The translations under genes were made by a program, and so were the position numbers. Of a DNA stretch of 64,000 nucleotides, positions 21,200-32,818 are shown one piece after another. Location: contig ML978201.1 of NCBI GenBank assembly GCA_010015745.1, positions 62,001 through 126,000 of the forward strand, given 5' to 3'. This DNA is from Setomelanomma holmii. Lineage: Eukaryota > Ascomycota > Dothideomycetes > Pleosporales > Phaeosphaeriaceae. Under the pieces are notes generated by a model that worked only from the letters and a program-made list of their open reading frames with translations, was not told the origin of the DNA and searched no databases. Within the stretch, counting starts at the first letter, position 1. Each line of letters begins with the position of its first letter.

Positions 21200-23755
21200 G
21201 TATTTGTCATGCGTGGTGACTGGGCTGCGCAGTGATGTTGATGTGGACTCGAAGTGTAAAAGCGTAGCTTTCTCGTCATTCTCAATCTTCACCAACTCGG
21301 CAACTTCGCTCAAGATGAGAGACACCCTCTCAGCCCCAGGCATGCTTTCGAAAACCTTATTGATCGGCTCTTTCCTTTCGCACTATGCTTCTACGACTTC
21401 ACGAGGCGAAACCTGTCTAACATCGGCTTGCATTAGAATGTCAGCTCGTGTCCTCGGAAACCTACACGCAAACTACGCATCAATAGACCCTTGTGACGAT
21501 TTTGGGTCTTGCAAGTACTCTTGCGATACATATATGTATACATGCTGATGTATCGTCCTTGCAGATGCATGCTGAGGGTTTCCCGCACAGTGGCCTCTGG
21601 AAGAGACAATCAGCACGATTGACACAATTGGAGCTACGAATAGCCACATTCTTCGCACACTCCTGGAAGGGCCATATTCCTGCCAAACTTCAACGGCAGT
21701 AGACGCTAACGATGAGGCTGCTTTCGATATGGTGGTGAAGAATTACAACTCCTGTATGAACGTATCGGCAAACGAGATCGATCTCGATGGCATGCGGAAC
21801 ATTGTTCAACGCGTCATCAAAACCTTTCAAATCAACACTACGAGCGAAGACTCGAACGCGACACTCTCGGAGTACGACATGGATGCTCTCGCTGATACAA
21901 TAGCTTACTTGGCTAGAATCGGAGTGCCCGTCTTTGGAGAATTCTGGACCATACCAGATCCTCGATTCCCAGTAAAGAGTCTGTGCCCTGAAGCTTAGAA
22001 TCCCCGCTGAAGATTTCTAGGATGTGCTGATACCCTCTTTTGGGCTTAATCCTTACAACAGCTCTGATCACGCATTGCCGGCGCGTTTCCGCATCGAGGA
22101 GCTTGGTCTGGTACCAAAGGACAATATTACGGATATCCTAAGAAGCGTCGCGCCAGATGCCTTGTCCAGCACCTCCGCTCCTAATGTCGCACAGAGTGTG
22201 CTCAACTTTGCTGCTGCTTATGCGCAAGCACAAGCGCCACTGTTTAAAGGCGATCTATCTATACTGGAGCTAAGAGGCGATTAGCCCATCAAACACAATC
22301 GCGTCGTTCACAAAAATTGATTTGATGCTAGACAATATTCTACACGTCCACTATGGCGAATGCCATTGAACTGGCGCCGTTCCTCGCATTCGATAAGGTA
22401 ACAAAAAAGCTTGCTCCAAGGCAATACGAACCCAATCGTATGCTCCTGCAGTTCCCAGATATTTTCGCGAACATCTCGGCGGTCGTGGCCGATACGCCAA
22501 AGTCGACCCTGCAAGCTGTCTTTATTGTTACAGCATACTCGAGCTATGAGCTCTTCTTCTCAGCATCGAGCGTATGTAGTAGCCTACGAAATTTTCCTGT
22601 CCATGCTAACGTAAACGTTGATAGCTGACCGGGATGGATCGATGGGAGAAAGGCTGCTATCAATACATAGATGAGAGCCTTCCATGGCTCGCGAGTAAAT
22701 TTTTCCTCGACGCTACGTACAGCAACGAATCCCGCGAGAACCTCGAAACTATGACAGAGGAGCTGAAAAGCGCTTTGATCAAGCGGGTCTCGACGAATGA
22801 CTGGATGCAGAATGACACGAAAACCTTGGTGAACGAGAAACTGTTTGAGGTCAAGGCCAATGTCGGTTATTTACAACACGTTAGTACTTGTCCATGATAT
22901 TGTCTTCTGTCTTGTCCTGACATCATCTTCCAGACACCTGATGCTTGGAATGCGACCGATCTCCTAAAGTACTCCTCACCAATTAACATCACAGACTCCT
23001 ACTTCAACAATGCCCTCAGCATCCGTCAATGGGCAGTCAGCCGCGCATTGCAAGCCCTAAGCCGCCCTGTCGACGACACACTATGGCCCGAATTTGGCGT
23101 CCACTCCTTCAACGCTCAGGCTCGATACTACACGCAGTACAACGCCATTCTCCTCCCAGCCGGCCTGACCCAGAAACCCGTGTACTTCAAAGATGCGCCT
23201 AGCTACCTGGTCTACGGCTCCACCGGCATTGTCTCAGGCCACAAGATAACGCACGGCTTCGACACGAACGGTCGACTCTGGAACAACAATCGCCAGTATG
23301 AAGACTGGTGGGATGCCGAAAGCGAAGCCGCGTTCGAGAACCGCACGCAATGCTTCGTAGATCAGTTTTCCAGCATGCCACTCACCGACCACAACGGTCG
23401 AATGGTTCTAAACAAGACGGGCCAGCCCGCATATATCAACGGCGCGTTCACAGTTTCCGAGAACATCGCCGATGCGGGCGGCGTAGTGAGCGCGTGGGAA
23501 GCATGGCGCGAACACGAAGCCAGCGTGCCTTCGAAACGTCTTCCGGGTCTTGACGAATTTACCAAAGAGCAGCTTTTCTTCATCACAGCGGGGCAAATGT
23601 GGTGTAGTAAGAGTTCGCGTGAGGATCTTCTCGCGAAGATCGCGGTCGATGTTCACGCGCCAGCTTTCGCGAGAGTTATGGCTATCACGCAGAATTCAAA
23701 GGGGTTTAGAGAGGCGTGGCAGTGCAAGGAGAAGGAGCCAATTTGTGAGATTTGA
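21200..23755 (+). pseudogene. M13-family (neprilysin-like) metallopeptidase, disrupted and lacking the catalytic Glu
   Basis: The M13 N-terminal entry is visible (CLTSACIRMSARVLGNLHAN, then IDPCDDFG). A TGA at 21573-21575 falls in what should be ACGGF, and none of the GT donors upstream joins this exon in frame. The next block is open to 21996 (TISTIDTIGATNSHILRTLL to FPVKSLCPEA), then a stop and a frame change separate it from 22024-22284 and from 22353 onward. From 22353 the 3' part is open across two good introns (22572-22624 and 22880-22933). The zinc motif reads GIVSGHKITHGFD: the HExxH glutamate is Lys. The downstream ligand motif ENIADAGG is present. The zinc site cannot support normal hydrolysis, so the gene is dead both by frame and by active site. 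Confidence 0.85.
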
Positions 23756-24081
23756 TGATTGTCGGCTTTGATCTGATGCTGGGTCTTCGCCTTAGCCATG
23801 ATATTCCGATGGGATTCGGGCGCGTCCCAATATTTGGAGACAGTTTCCTGAAATGTGCTTCATCTGCATGTAAGATCAAAACCGCGTCGTCACATCGTGC
23901 GTGGGATTTTTGTCATGAGCCACAGCAATTGCTATGTCATGCAGGATGACAGCCCACATGAATGTACATTTCGATGATGGCAAGTAAGCCCGTTGAGGGG
24001 CACATAGCCTTCCCTAACGCCATGCATGAAGATGCCAAAAAAGTTCATGCTGCTTCCAAAACTCGAATCAAATAATCTGAT
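23756..24081. other. Intergenic region between convergent genes
   Basis: Lies between the 3' ends of the M13 pseudogene and pho81. No gene or repeat is seen. Confidence 0.5.
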
Positions 24082-27000
24082 TCATAGCTGAGCTGCCTCA
24101 GACTTGTTTCCAATAAGCATATTGAGGTCCAGCGCTTGGAGTGCCTCGCTAGTTTCGGTAATTGTAGGTACGGATATGGAAGGCACATCATGTATTGCAC
24201 CATTCGTCCCATTGTTGACCCCGTTAGTGATGCCATTTTGAGTTGGTCCTTGGAGTTCTTTCCGCACCCGAAGGACGCTGTCGACGATGACGGCGTCGAT
24301 GCCTTCATTCTTCTGTATCTGTTCATGCATTAGCACAACAATAAGTAGTAAGGAATCAGAACTTACCATGACGTTCTTAGGGTCATTATTCAGTGTGCCA
24401 TAGCTGACGCATACCAAACCACTCTCCTTTACAACCTTGACAAGCCTTGGGCACATGACGAGTGGCTCCGCAGCGCTCACAACACCGAGTAGGTTCCATC
24501 GACTTGCGAATCGAATAGCTTCCTGGAGGCTAGCAGCTCGTACGTCACCTACTGGCGAGGTGCCTGCGTCTGTGAGAAACAGAACGGGTATAGAAGGCTG
24601 CTTGAACGATAACATGAGGCAGACATCCGGATTGAAAGACGAGAAGATCACGTTGCGCTTCTCCATTTTGTCGTATACATTTTGCAGGACAGTATCGACG
24701 AAGGAGTTGAGCTCGACGGCGTATTGATCCATTTCTTCCTCCTCGGACTCGTGAAGCATGGGATACTTCATTTCAATGTTGAAACCGACAGATTCTGGCA
24801 GCTCGTCGAACATCTTTTCGAGCGTCGTGAACGAAGACTGAATCGAAAAGCCTCGGTTGTTGCCCTTGAAGCCTTTCTTCTTGAAGTCGCGGGTGTGTTT
24901 CATGCGTTCGGTAAGCTCTTGCTGACGGTCGAGATGGATATTACGCTGCGTAGAGTTGTCCACAGAGTATGAGCGTAATCGTCTTGGGTTCGGCCGGTCT
25001 GCATCACCGTTCAACCCACTCAGATAGAGGACAGGCTCCGGAGAAGCGGGCCGAGACTGTCGCGGCTTTTGGCCCTCGCCGATATGCAGGAATTGGTCAA
25101 GAGTTAGTGTATGCACTGGGGCATCGATTCCCGTCTCGCTGACTAGGAAATCGTGGTAAATGACAGGCACCAGGTCCTTTGTCAACTGGACATCGAACTC
25201 CACGTATTCTGCTCCGAGATTGGCTGCAGAAATGAAAGACTGGATGGTGTTCTCGCCCAGTTGTAACGATGTGCGTGATGCTGTGTTCTTTCCTAGACCG
25301 CGGTGTCCTATGACCATTGTTGATGCCATCTTCTTCCAGTAGGTATGCTGCTCGGTAATGGACATGCCTGGATGGTGGAAGGGTGTGATGATCAGGAAGT
25401 TGAAGTTCACTGCGCCAATGACATCCAATGTAGATGCTGCTACAATTGGAATCTTCATATCGCCTTGCAGCGAGATTCGTTTCGAGCCAATGCTGGTCTT
25501 GATGGTCGACAAGAGTGCAACCCCTCTACCAACGACACGATCGTGGGTACCCGCATAAGTAGGGACAATGTCGAACAGCACCTTGACTTTGCTGACATCA
25601 GTCGTCATAAAAGTTATGGGCTCCGTGGCAATGTTGTCTTGGACGGGTAAGTCGATCACCGTCGGCTCTCCATTGCCTCCAGAAGCCGAAACTACCACTG
25701 AAAGTGCAGTGTCAAGCTGAGTCGCATGCGCGTCGGCTAGAGGAATGTCATCCAACTTGACCGCTGGAACATCTTTCCTTATGTCCATAGAGCCAAGGCT
25801 GACCAATACCATGGTTTCTTTACTCAGATAGCGATGGCCGAAAGTCTTGACAGGCTCTGGCACTTTCTGAATAGGGTTCGCATCTCGGTTCAGGTTCTTT
25901 GATCTGCGCTCATCGAGCGACGATTGTGGCGGTGAGCCTGCGCGTGCGATCCTAGTATCTGTTGGTGCTGCCAGTGGTGAATTCGATCGTGGCGCAAGCT
26001 CAGTAAGTCTCGCAGCAATTGCCATATGGCCACGCAGCGCGGCGTGCTCTTTCGCTGTCCAACCCGAATTGTCGCATCGCTGCAAATCTGCGCCAGCGGC
26101 AGCGAGAAGTTTAACGATGGGGAGGTGATCGTCAATGCAAGCGATGAAGAGCGGAGTCCAAGCAAATGTCTTTTCAGGAACATCAACTTGGGCTTTATTC
26201 GCCTTGGAACCTTCCAGTAGGACTCTGGCGCATTCAGTGAAACCATTGCGAGCAGCCACATGTAAAGCTGTCTCGCCACCTTCGTCTTCGTAGTTAACGT
26301 TGACACCGGCCTCGACTAGGAGCTCGACGATTGCCACGAAGTTTGACCTTGTAGCAAGGGCAAGCGCTGCGCCAGACTGAGAGATATTCTTTCTCGTCGT
26401 GAGCTTCTCTTCACTTGTTCCTCGCCAATTCTCTGCCTCAAGCAGAGTTTTTGTTGTGAGAGGGTGTCCGCCAATCACACTAAGATGCAACGGAGCATAG
26501 CCTTCTGCATCTTGCCAGTATGGTGAGTCGATGCCTTGCGAGACATCAAATTGGCCCCAGTCTTGCATGTGCTTGATGACAGTGTGACAAATAACGACGA
26601 AGCCATACTGGGCAGCATAGTGAAGCGGCAGACGACCATACGAGTCTCGGGATTGTAAGGCGGAACGCTGCTCGGGACGTAGCTTGTCGAGGAGATATGC
26701 GAGAAGCTTGACAGAGTCATCATTCGCGCTCAGAAGCTTGGCGGACTCTTCTTCCGTGCTGGTACAGGGCCAAGGCTGGCGACTGGGCGCTGTTGCTGGT
26801 AATATGAAGCTGCGCGCTTCTGTCGAACTTTGTATGAGCGCGCCCTCGCTTCCTAAAGACTCTCCACTCTTCGAGCGACCAATGTTGATGACTAAACGGT
26901 GGATGCAGTTGCGTTTGTTGATGTCGTCCTCTTCGTCCAAAGATATTGTGTCCTGCAACAAACGATCGATAGATGCCTTGGCTCGACAGGAAATAGCACG

Positions 27001-27906
27001 CTGCAAGAAGTTTAGGAGCAGCTGTTGATACGAGCTGCTTGCCGGCCCGTTGCTTGTAGAAGCCTCGGCGAGATGTTCATCGAGCGCCTTGGCGTTGTCG
27101 TTTCGTAAAGCCTGGTCTATAGAATCCAAAAGGCCCGAAGGAAGGTGTAGCGCGTGCCCCGGGACTCTGCCCAAAGAGGCTGCAGAATGTGTGGAACCAC
27201 TGTCATCAAAAGTCTTGATATCACCGATTCCTGATAACCATTCGTTGACGGCCTTCATGTCCTGGTTCAAGGGTAAGTTGTGAGCAAATGGTCTTGGGTT
27301 GACCTTCGAAGTCAAATATCGCTCCTGCAAGCACCCCGTCTTGATCTTTTTATCCAGCTTCTTTGTGATTTTGATGAAGCCTCTGCGATTAACCTCGCCA
27401 TACCACTGGAGCTTGCGCAGCTGACCGCGTAACTCGAGCAGAGCTCCCATCAAGTCTTGTACCTCATCCTTATCAATACCCTCGGGTGGTTGTGCAGCGC
27501 GTCCATAACGGCCATGGAGCAGTCGCAGTCGGCGGGCGCATTCCGCGTACTTCTTGTTATAGAAGTTGTCTACGTCTTCGAGGTTTCGATCGAGGGAGAA
27601 GAAGAACTCTGTAATATACCGTTAGCGAGTCATCAACTATCGCGCATGCTCACCACCGCTGCTATGCAATCGATGTGACCATCCCAAACATGTAGTTGGT
27701 CTCATAGCTTGTGCGATGTTTCGCTTGGAGCTGCAAATAATGCTTGTTCGCGAGGAACGATGAAGCTTACCTGCGAGGTCCGGGGGTGAGCCGTCTTTCG
27801 ACGCCTCCGCGGCGGTCTTGATAAGCTTCTTCAGGCCTTTGTAGTTGATATAAGACGCAGCCCACTCGGGGACTTGATTCCGTGGTAAGTTGTGTCCAAA
27901 CTTCAT
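24082..27906 (-). CDS. PHO81: Pho81/NUC-2-type phosphate regulator: SPX, ankyrin repeats, GDPD domain
   Basis: Three exons, 27906-27771, 27608-24367 and 24318-24082, give 1204 aa. Intron 1 (27609-27770, 162 nt) joins GSPPDLA to EFFFSLDRNLEDVDNFYNKK, completing the SPX domain (MKFGHNLPRNQVPEWAASYI at the start; about residues 1-150). Intron 2 (24319-24366) is 48 nt and stop-free, so it would add 16 residues if retained. Ankyrin repeats span about residues 360-585 (GRLPLHYAAQYGF; GGETALHVAARNGF; GWTAKEHAALRGH). A glycerophosphodiester phosphodiesterase-like domain spans about 805-1145, with HRG, GENT and EYVEFDVQLTKD motifs. In yeast and Neurospora this protein inhibits the cyclin-CDK (Pho80-Pho85/PREG-PGOV) under phosphate starvation. 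No lesions seen. Confidence 0.93.
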
Positions 27907-29158
27907 ACTGGGCGGCCTTCTCGGAGGGCTCTACGCTTACAAAGTACCCAAAGCGGTACTAATATCGTATCGAGCTTGCAGACAAGAGCCCAAAATGCTC
28001 TGCAGGTAGCGGAACTATACCGCCTTTCGAAAACGTATGCACAACAAGCAAACAGGTTGCGAGGATAGTTGAATGTCGCTGTACGGGACAGCGAGAGGCG
28101 GTTTGAATGCGACCAGCGCAGGCAACGCGTTGAATGCTTCAGTTGATGGTCGTGATCCAGTCGTCCATTCTTATTGGACGAGACGAGGCCCGGGAAAAGC
28201 GCGCCTGCGACATGGTTAAACAGACTGTCATATGAAGGGAAACCTGCAGCTCTAGGCAAGGGGAAAGCACACGGGAGCGGTGCGGTCGCTAAGCAGTGCA
28301 GGTCGGGTGTGGAGGGCGTGAAGTTATCGGTGTTAAGATAATGGAGAGGTGGTTGGTGCGACGCGTATCGAAACCCCAATGACGACCGACCAAAAAGGTC
28401 TTCCTTTGTCCGCGGATCACCAGATTGCGACAACGCCCAGTGTTGAATACTTGCTGTAAAGCTGAGCATTCTTTGCTTAATGTGCGTCCGAGACTTTCGA
28501 ACCGTCGCAAAACCCTGCAAGCCTTTTAAGCCCGTTGCATATTGCAGATCCACTCCCCGGCGGTTCGCGGCGGCCTGAGCATGTCTTGTCAGCTTCGTTA
28601 CTTCTTTTAGGTCGTCACATGAAGCTGGACCGTCTGGGCATTGATACTGGCAGCGAGATGTAATTGCCCATGACTTGTAGCGTACCACAACGTAGCGGTT
28701 TGAATCGTTTGACGTGGTCAGACTTGCCGCCACAGCCAAACTAAGAGCTGTGCACAGGCGTCCAGCAACGGCAAGTGAGCACGCGACAGACCCTTCGAGC
28801 TCCCCCACATGTCGCTTGTGAAGTGGCGGAAGGCGTTGGATTACAATCGCTGGCTGCAGTAAAGCGGGTCACACCGCTTCAGACCCTGAACATCACGCAG
28901 CATGCTAGTGTAGGATGGTCGGCTTAGCTTCACATTGGCTATGGAGCGGACTTCTTCCTAGGACTCTCGCTACCACTGTCCGTTTCTGTAACTACGCAGC
29001 GCCCACGATTGTGAAGAGCAAATCATTGCTGTATGCAACCAATGGAAGCACACTTGTCCATTCAGCTATCTTTGAGCAAGCGCATGTAGCATCTCGAATC
29101 GAAGTGTGGCTACACGTGTGACTCGAGTATTGACCCAAGCATACAAACCAGGGCAAGC
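27907..29158. promoter_or_regulatory. Long 5' region of pho81
   Basis: 1.25 kb between the pho81 start and the 3' end of the XAP5-like gene. A 301-codon minus-strand open frame here has no domain and the composition of translated noncoding DNA. The region probably holds the pho81 promoter and leader. No CACGTG Pho4-type site was found on a read-through. Confidence 0.45.
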
Positions 29159-30381
29159 CTACGAAAAGAAGAAAGTATTGCCCTCAGTGTCCTTCCGCTG
29201 AACCTTCGATAGGTCTTTGTCAGGAGCGTACTCTATCCAAGCGCTTGCGGGGAATATGTGCTTATTTCGCTCATACCATCTTCTATCAACGACCTTGGTT
29301 ATGGCCGGGTCGTCATTGTATCCTTCGAGCTCCTCGTCGGGTATAGACGATTCTTTGCTTTTCCCCTTGCGCGACTGATTGAGTGGGTCGTATGTTGATG
29401 GCTCGTCTTCAGCTTCTGGTGCTTTGGCAGCTGGAGTGGCTTTTGTCGGCTGCGAGGAATAGTCAAATACGAGGCCATCGAAGCCAGCCGCTTTGTTGAA
29501 CAAGAAGTGGTAAATTTCGTAGTGCTGTATGCAAAGTCAGTGGGTATCTTTCATGGGAGCTAATTGTACCTTACATGCGGCAGGATGACTTCACCTCTTA
29601 CGAGCATCAAGTCATCCACACTGACCCGGGCCCAGTCACGACGACTGCGATCGCCACCTACACCCAATTCGGCGCCTACCTTCCTCGCTTTGTCCAGGAA
29701 CAGCCATATCTGTTCGCCCTTCTTGATTCTGCACCGGCCACCGGGTGTATTTGTGCCGTCATAGAAGACGAAAGGTATCACAACCTCAGTGACCTTGACG
29801 GCTGCGCGCATAGTGACAAACTCTTGTCGCGCGAGCTCTGCTTGTTGTGCCTCACGCTGCAATGCAGTTTTCGTCATGACTCGAGGCTTCAAACCAACGC
29901 TGGTGTTGGCGCCCAATTTCTTCTTCACGGACTTGCTCTCAGTGTCCGAGATTACGGCGGATGAGTCGGCTGGGGTTTGCTCGCGCGGCGTTGGGGCTTT
30001 TGAAATACTGGAGTCGGTCTCTTCATCTTCGTCAATACCAAAAGACAGTTTGCCCTTTTCAGCTACCTTGCGCTTCTTCTTGAAGATAGGCTTGGGTGTT
30101 GGTACCCTGTACTTTGCAAATTAGCGTGCATCGTGGTATTGGGTCTACTTTTCATACTCTTGCAAGGGCGTGCTCGCACCAGAGTTGACGCTGGATGTAG
30201 CTGCGCGCTCCTTCAGATCAAGAGCCTCGGCGCGTCGCTTGCGATAGTCATTGAGGTTTACGAGGCCGACCGTTTGCGCCTTCAGTAGATCTTCGGCCGT
30301 TGCTGCCTGTGACGTGAAACGAGCATTCGCAGACTCGGCAACTTGAGGTCTGTCGCTTGGGTCGGGTGCAAATTTGTCCAT
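29159..30381 (-). CDS. XAP5/FAM50 family nuclear protein
   Basis: Three exons, 30381-30149, 30106-29575 and 29524-29159, encode 376 aa. The introns are 42 and 50 nt and join in phase (QEYEK to VPTPKPIFKKKRK; EVILPH to HYEIYHFLFNKAAG). The conserved XAP5 core is the C-terminal half: VIPFVFYDGTNTPGGRCRIK, then DDLMLVRGEVILPHHYEIYH, DGLVFDYS and DRRWYERNKHIFPASAWIEY. The N-terminal half is basic and disordered (NLNDYRKRRAEALDLKERAA; FKKKRKVAEKGKLSFG). XAP5 proteins are nuclear factors linked to transcription and splicing. The gene is divergent from the UBA/AT-hook gene, with only 240 bp between the starts. The start was chosen as the first ATG before the conserved MDKFAPDPSD. Confidence 0.9.
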
Positions 30382-30621
30382 GGCTTGTGTATGTGGATTG
30401 GAGTGACGCAAGCATAGAGAGGAAATCTCCAAGGATCCATGCTGAGATTCGCACCTGGAGATCGTGCTAGCCGCAAGAGGCAAGGCAGTCACGGTTCGTC
30501 CCGTGATTACGTGACGCGACTGGACATAGTGAGGAAGGAACACTCGACAGAGGCATGCCTCGCGCATTGAACCTCACCTCTCCGCTCACATTCTTGTTCG
30601 AAACAGCCATGAAGAGATAAC

Positions 30622-32818
30622 ATGCGCGTAATCCAAGACTCGGATGACGAGTTTGACGATGATGTGGAAGCTGACACGGCAGCGCCAAGAAAAGACGCGT
30701 CTGCTGCCGAGCCTACCAAAAAGGCATCTTCAGGACGTGGCACTGGATCGACCGGTACGTAGTGTTCCATTGCATTGGCCCGCTCACTACTCACACTGTG
30801 TTTCAGAGTCATTGAAGAGAGCTTTTGCCGAAGCTCATCGCAACCTTCTTCAGTCTCCACCTATTCCATCCGCTGTGGCTGCCCAAGAGGAACCGCTCTC
30901 TTCAGTGTCCCTTCCAGAGCATAGGGACAAGAGGAGGAAGACTTCCACAGATCTCGTTCCACGTGCGCTGCCATCTTCTAGGACTTCCGTGATAGGGCCA
31001 GTCACTTACGGAAAGCAACCAAAGTCTGTTCTCAGTAGTCCTTTCCCCAGGCTGGTCGAAGATGGCACCGCAAAGCCAACAGAGCTTTCGGAGCCCGAAG
31101 CCGCCGTAGGATCGATTTGGGACCTGCAAGGTGAAGTAAGGGAAGACTATGATGAGCATGAACCCAAAATACTGTTTCCAGAAGCTTCAAGCACGATACC
31201 CAACGCCACCCAAACCCAACAACGGATGCTCGAAGGTGTTACAGGTCCGAAATTCCTTGGCGTCGAGTCTGAGGTCAACGAGGCTGGGAGCCGACCTCCT
31301 GATCCATCTGTACCGTGGTCGGATCTAATGAGATTCACGCCTGTCGATGCGTTGGAAAACTCTGATCCATCAGACCAGCAAGGCATGCCACCCTCTGAGC
31401 CAGGCCATGAACAGTCTGCGTCGCAGAGAAGTCGACGAGCGTCTTCTGTGCGGCTGATAGGCAGTCCGCTGAGAAACGAGGTTCTCGTGGACGTCACCGT
31501 TCCAGTGACAAGCGAAAGACCAGTCCATACACTAAGCTCCAGTCAGGATTTAGGATTGCCACCCACCGGCTCCACAAAATCTCAAACGCAGCAGTCACAA
31601 AAGGAGCGAAAACCTTCGCAGCAGGAAAAAAGCAAGGCTAAATTGATGTCCAACTCGGAGGATGACCTCCTAGCGATTGGTCTGCCAAAAGAGCAATACA
31701 AACTTCGCCCGAGTCGCTCGAGATCCTTCAAAACTCAGCTTGAAGAGCCTTTCGACTATTCGATTCAGCCCGAAAAGGCTGCCAAAGCTGCTAAACGACG
31801 CAAGACCACAACTTCAGCTGCAGCGACACGATCCTCTGGCGTGGTCGACGTTACTTCTACGCCTCAGAAGCTCCAAACGATATGCGATATGGGCTTCACA
31901 CCTAGATCCACTGGACGAGCCTTGAAACAAAACAATGGTGACGTCACGCAGACCGTGGAATGGCTCATAAGTAATGGCATGGGTGAGGACGAACTGGCAC
32001 CACATAACACGCTAAAGCGAAAGTCTTCCTTGAAAACGATTGACGCATACACCGGAAGTAACACAGGACTTGCACAAGCTGTGGAGCAAGCTCCATCGAT
32101 ACAGACATCAAATTCACCCCAAAAGGAGGACTCGCACGAGCACAGTAGAGCCGTACAGTCTAGAACGTATATCAGGGCAGCTGTCGAAACAACAGGTATA
32201 TCCGAGAGCGCCAATCCCCAAGTCGCCCCTCCGACGAAGAGTCCCAAAGTTCGGGTAGTTATACCACCGAGATCACCAAACCTTCAGTCTCCTCAAAAGC
32301 CCGACCCTGCATTGGCATCAAGCAAGAAGGCGAAACGTCGGAAGACTACTCTAGATCTACCGGAATCTACATCCAAAATCGAAGCTACAAGTCTACCCGA
32401 ATCAGCCACGCAGAAGAAGCAGGGGAGGGGTCGCCCGAAAAAGAACTTAGAAAATGTGCCAGCGACCACGACAGTGCAGGAAACAGCATCAGTGCCACCT
32501 CCAGAGCAAGTGGAAGAGCACCACGCAATTGCGCAGACCGTCGAAGCCCAACATTTAACGACAGAGTCCAACAATAGCAACGATGATAGACCTGCTAGCG
32601 TGTCCAAGTCGTCAGAGAGAGACATCGGAGGCAGTACCACGCGTACTACACCAACAGCTGTCGGCAAATCAAATCCCGCCACCCCGTCCATGACCACGGA
32701 CCACGCAGCTAAGACTTCGAGTCGTTCCCCAACAAGTAAGGGGAAAGTGCCTTACCGGGTAGGGCTAAGTAAACGGGCGAGGATAGCGCCTCTGCTCCGG
32801 ATGATGAAGAAGAAGTGA
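30622..32818 (+). CDS. UBA-domain and AT-hook protein of unknown function
   Basis: Two exons, 30622-30754 and 30807-32818, give 714 aa; the 52-nt intron joins SSGRGTGST to ESLKRAFAEAHRNLLQS. Most of the protein is Ser/Pro/Lys-rich and likely disordered. A UBA domain lies around residues 400-440 (TPQKLQTICDMGFTPRSTGR, then ALKQNNGDVTQTVEWLISNG), with the MGF and GDV..TVEWL landmarks. An AT-hook follows (KKQGRGRPKKNLE), and several nuclear localisation-like basic runs occur (KKAKRRKTT). The combination suggests a chromatin- or DNA-associated protein that binds ubiquitin. I do not recognise a named ortholog. It begins with an acidic motif (MRVIQDSDDEFDDDVE). Confidence 0.8.

Noticed and set aside
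27903..28808. A 301-codon minus-strand open frame upstream of pho81
   Set aside because: No domain, odd amino acid composition, no splice logic, and it overlaps the pho81 start by a few bases; it reads as translated promoter and leader sequence.
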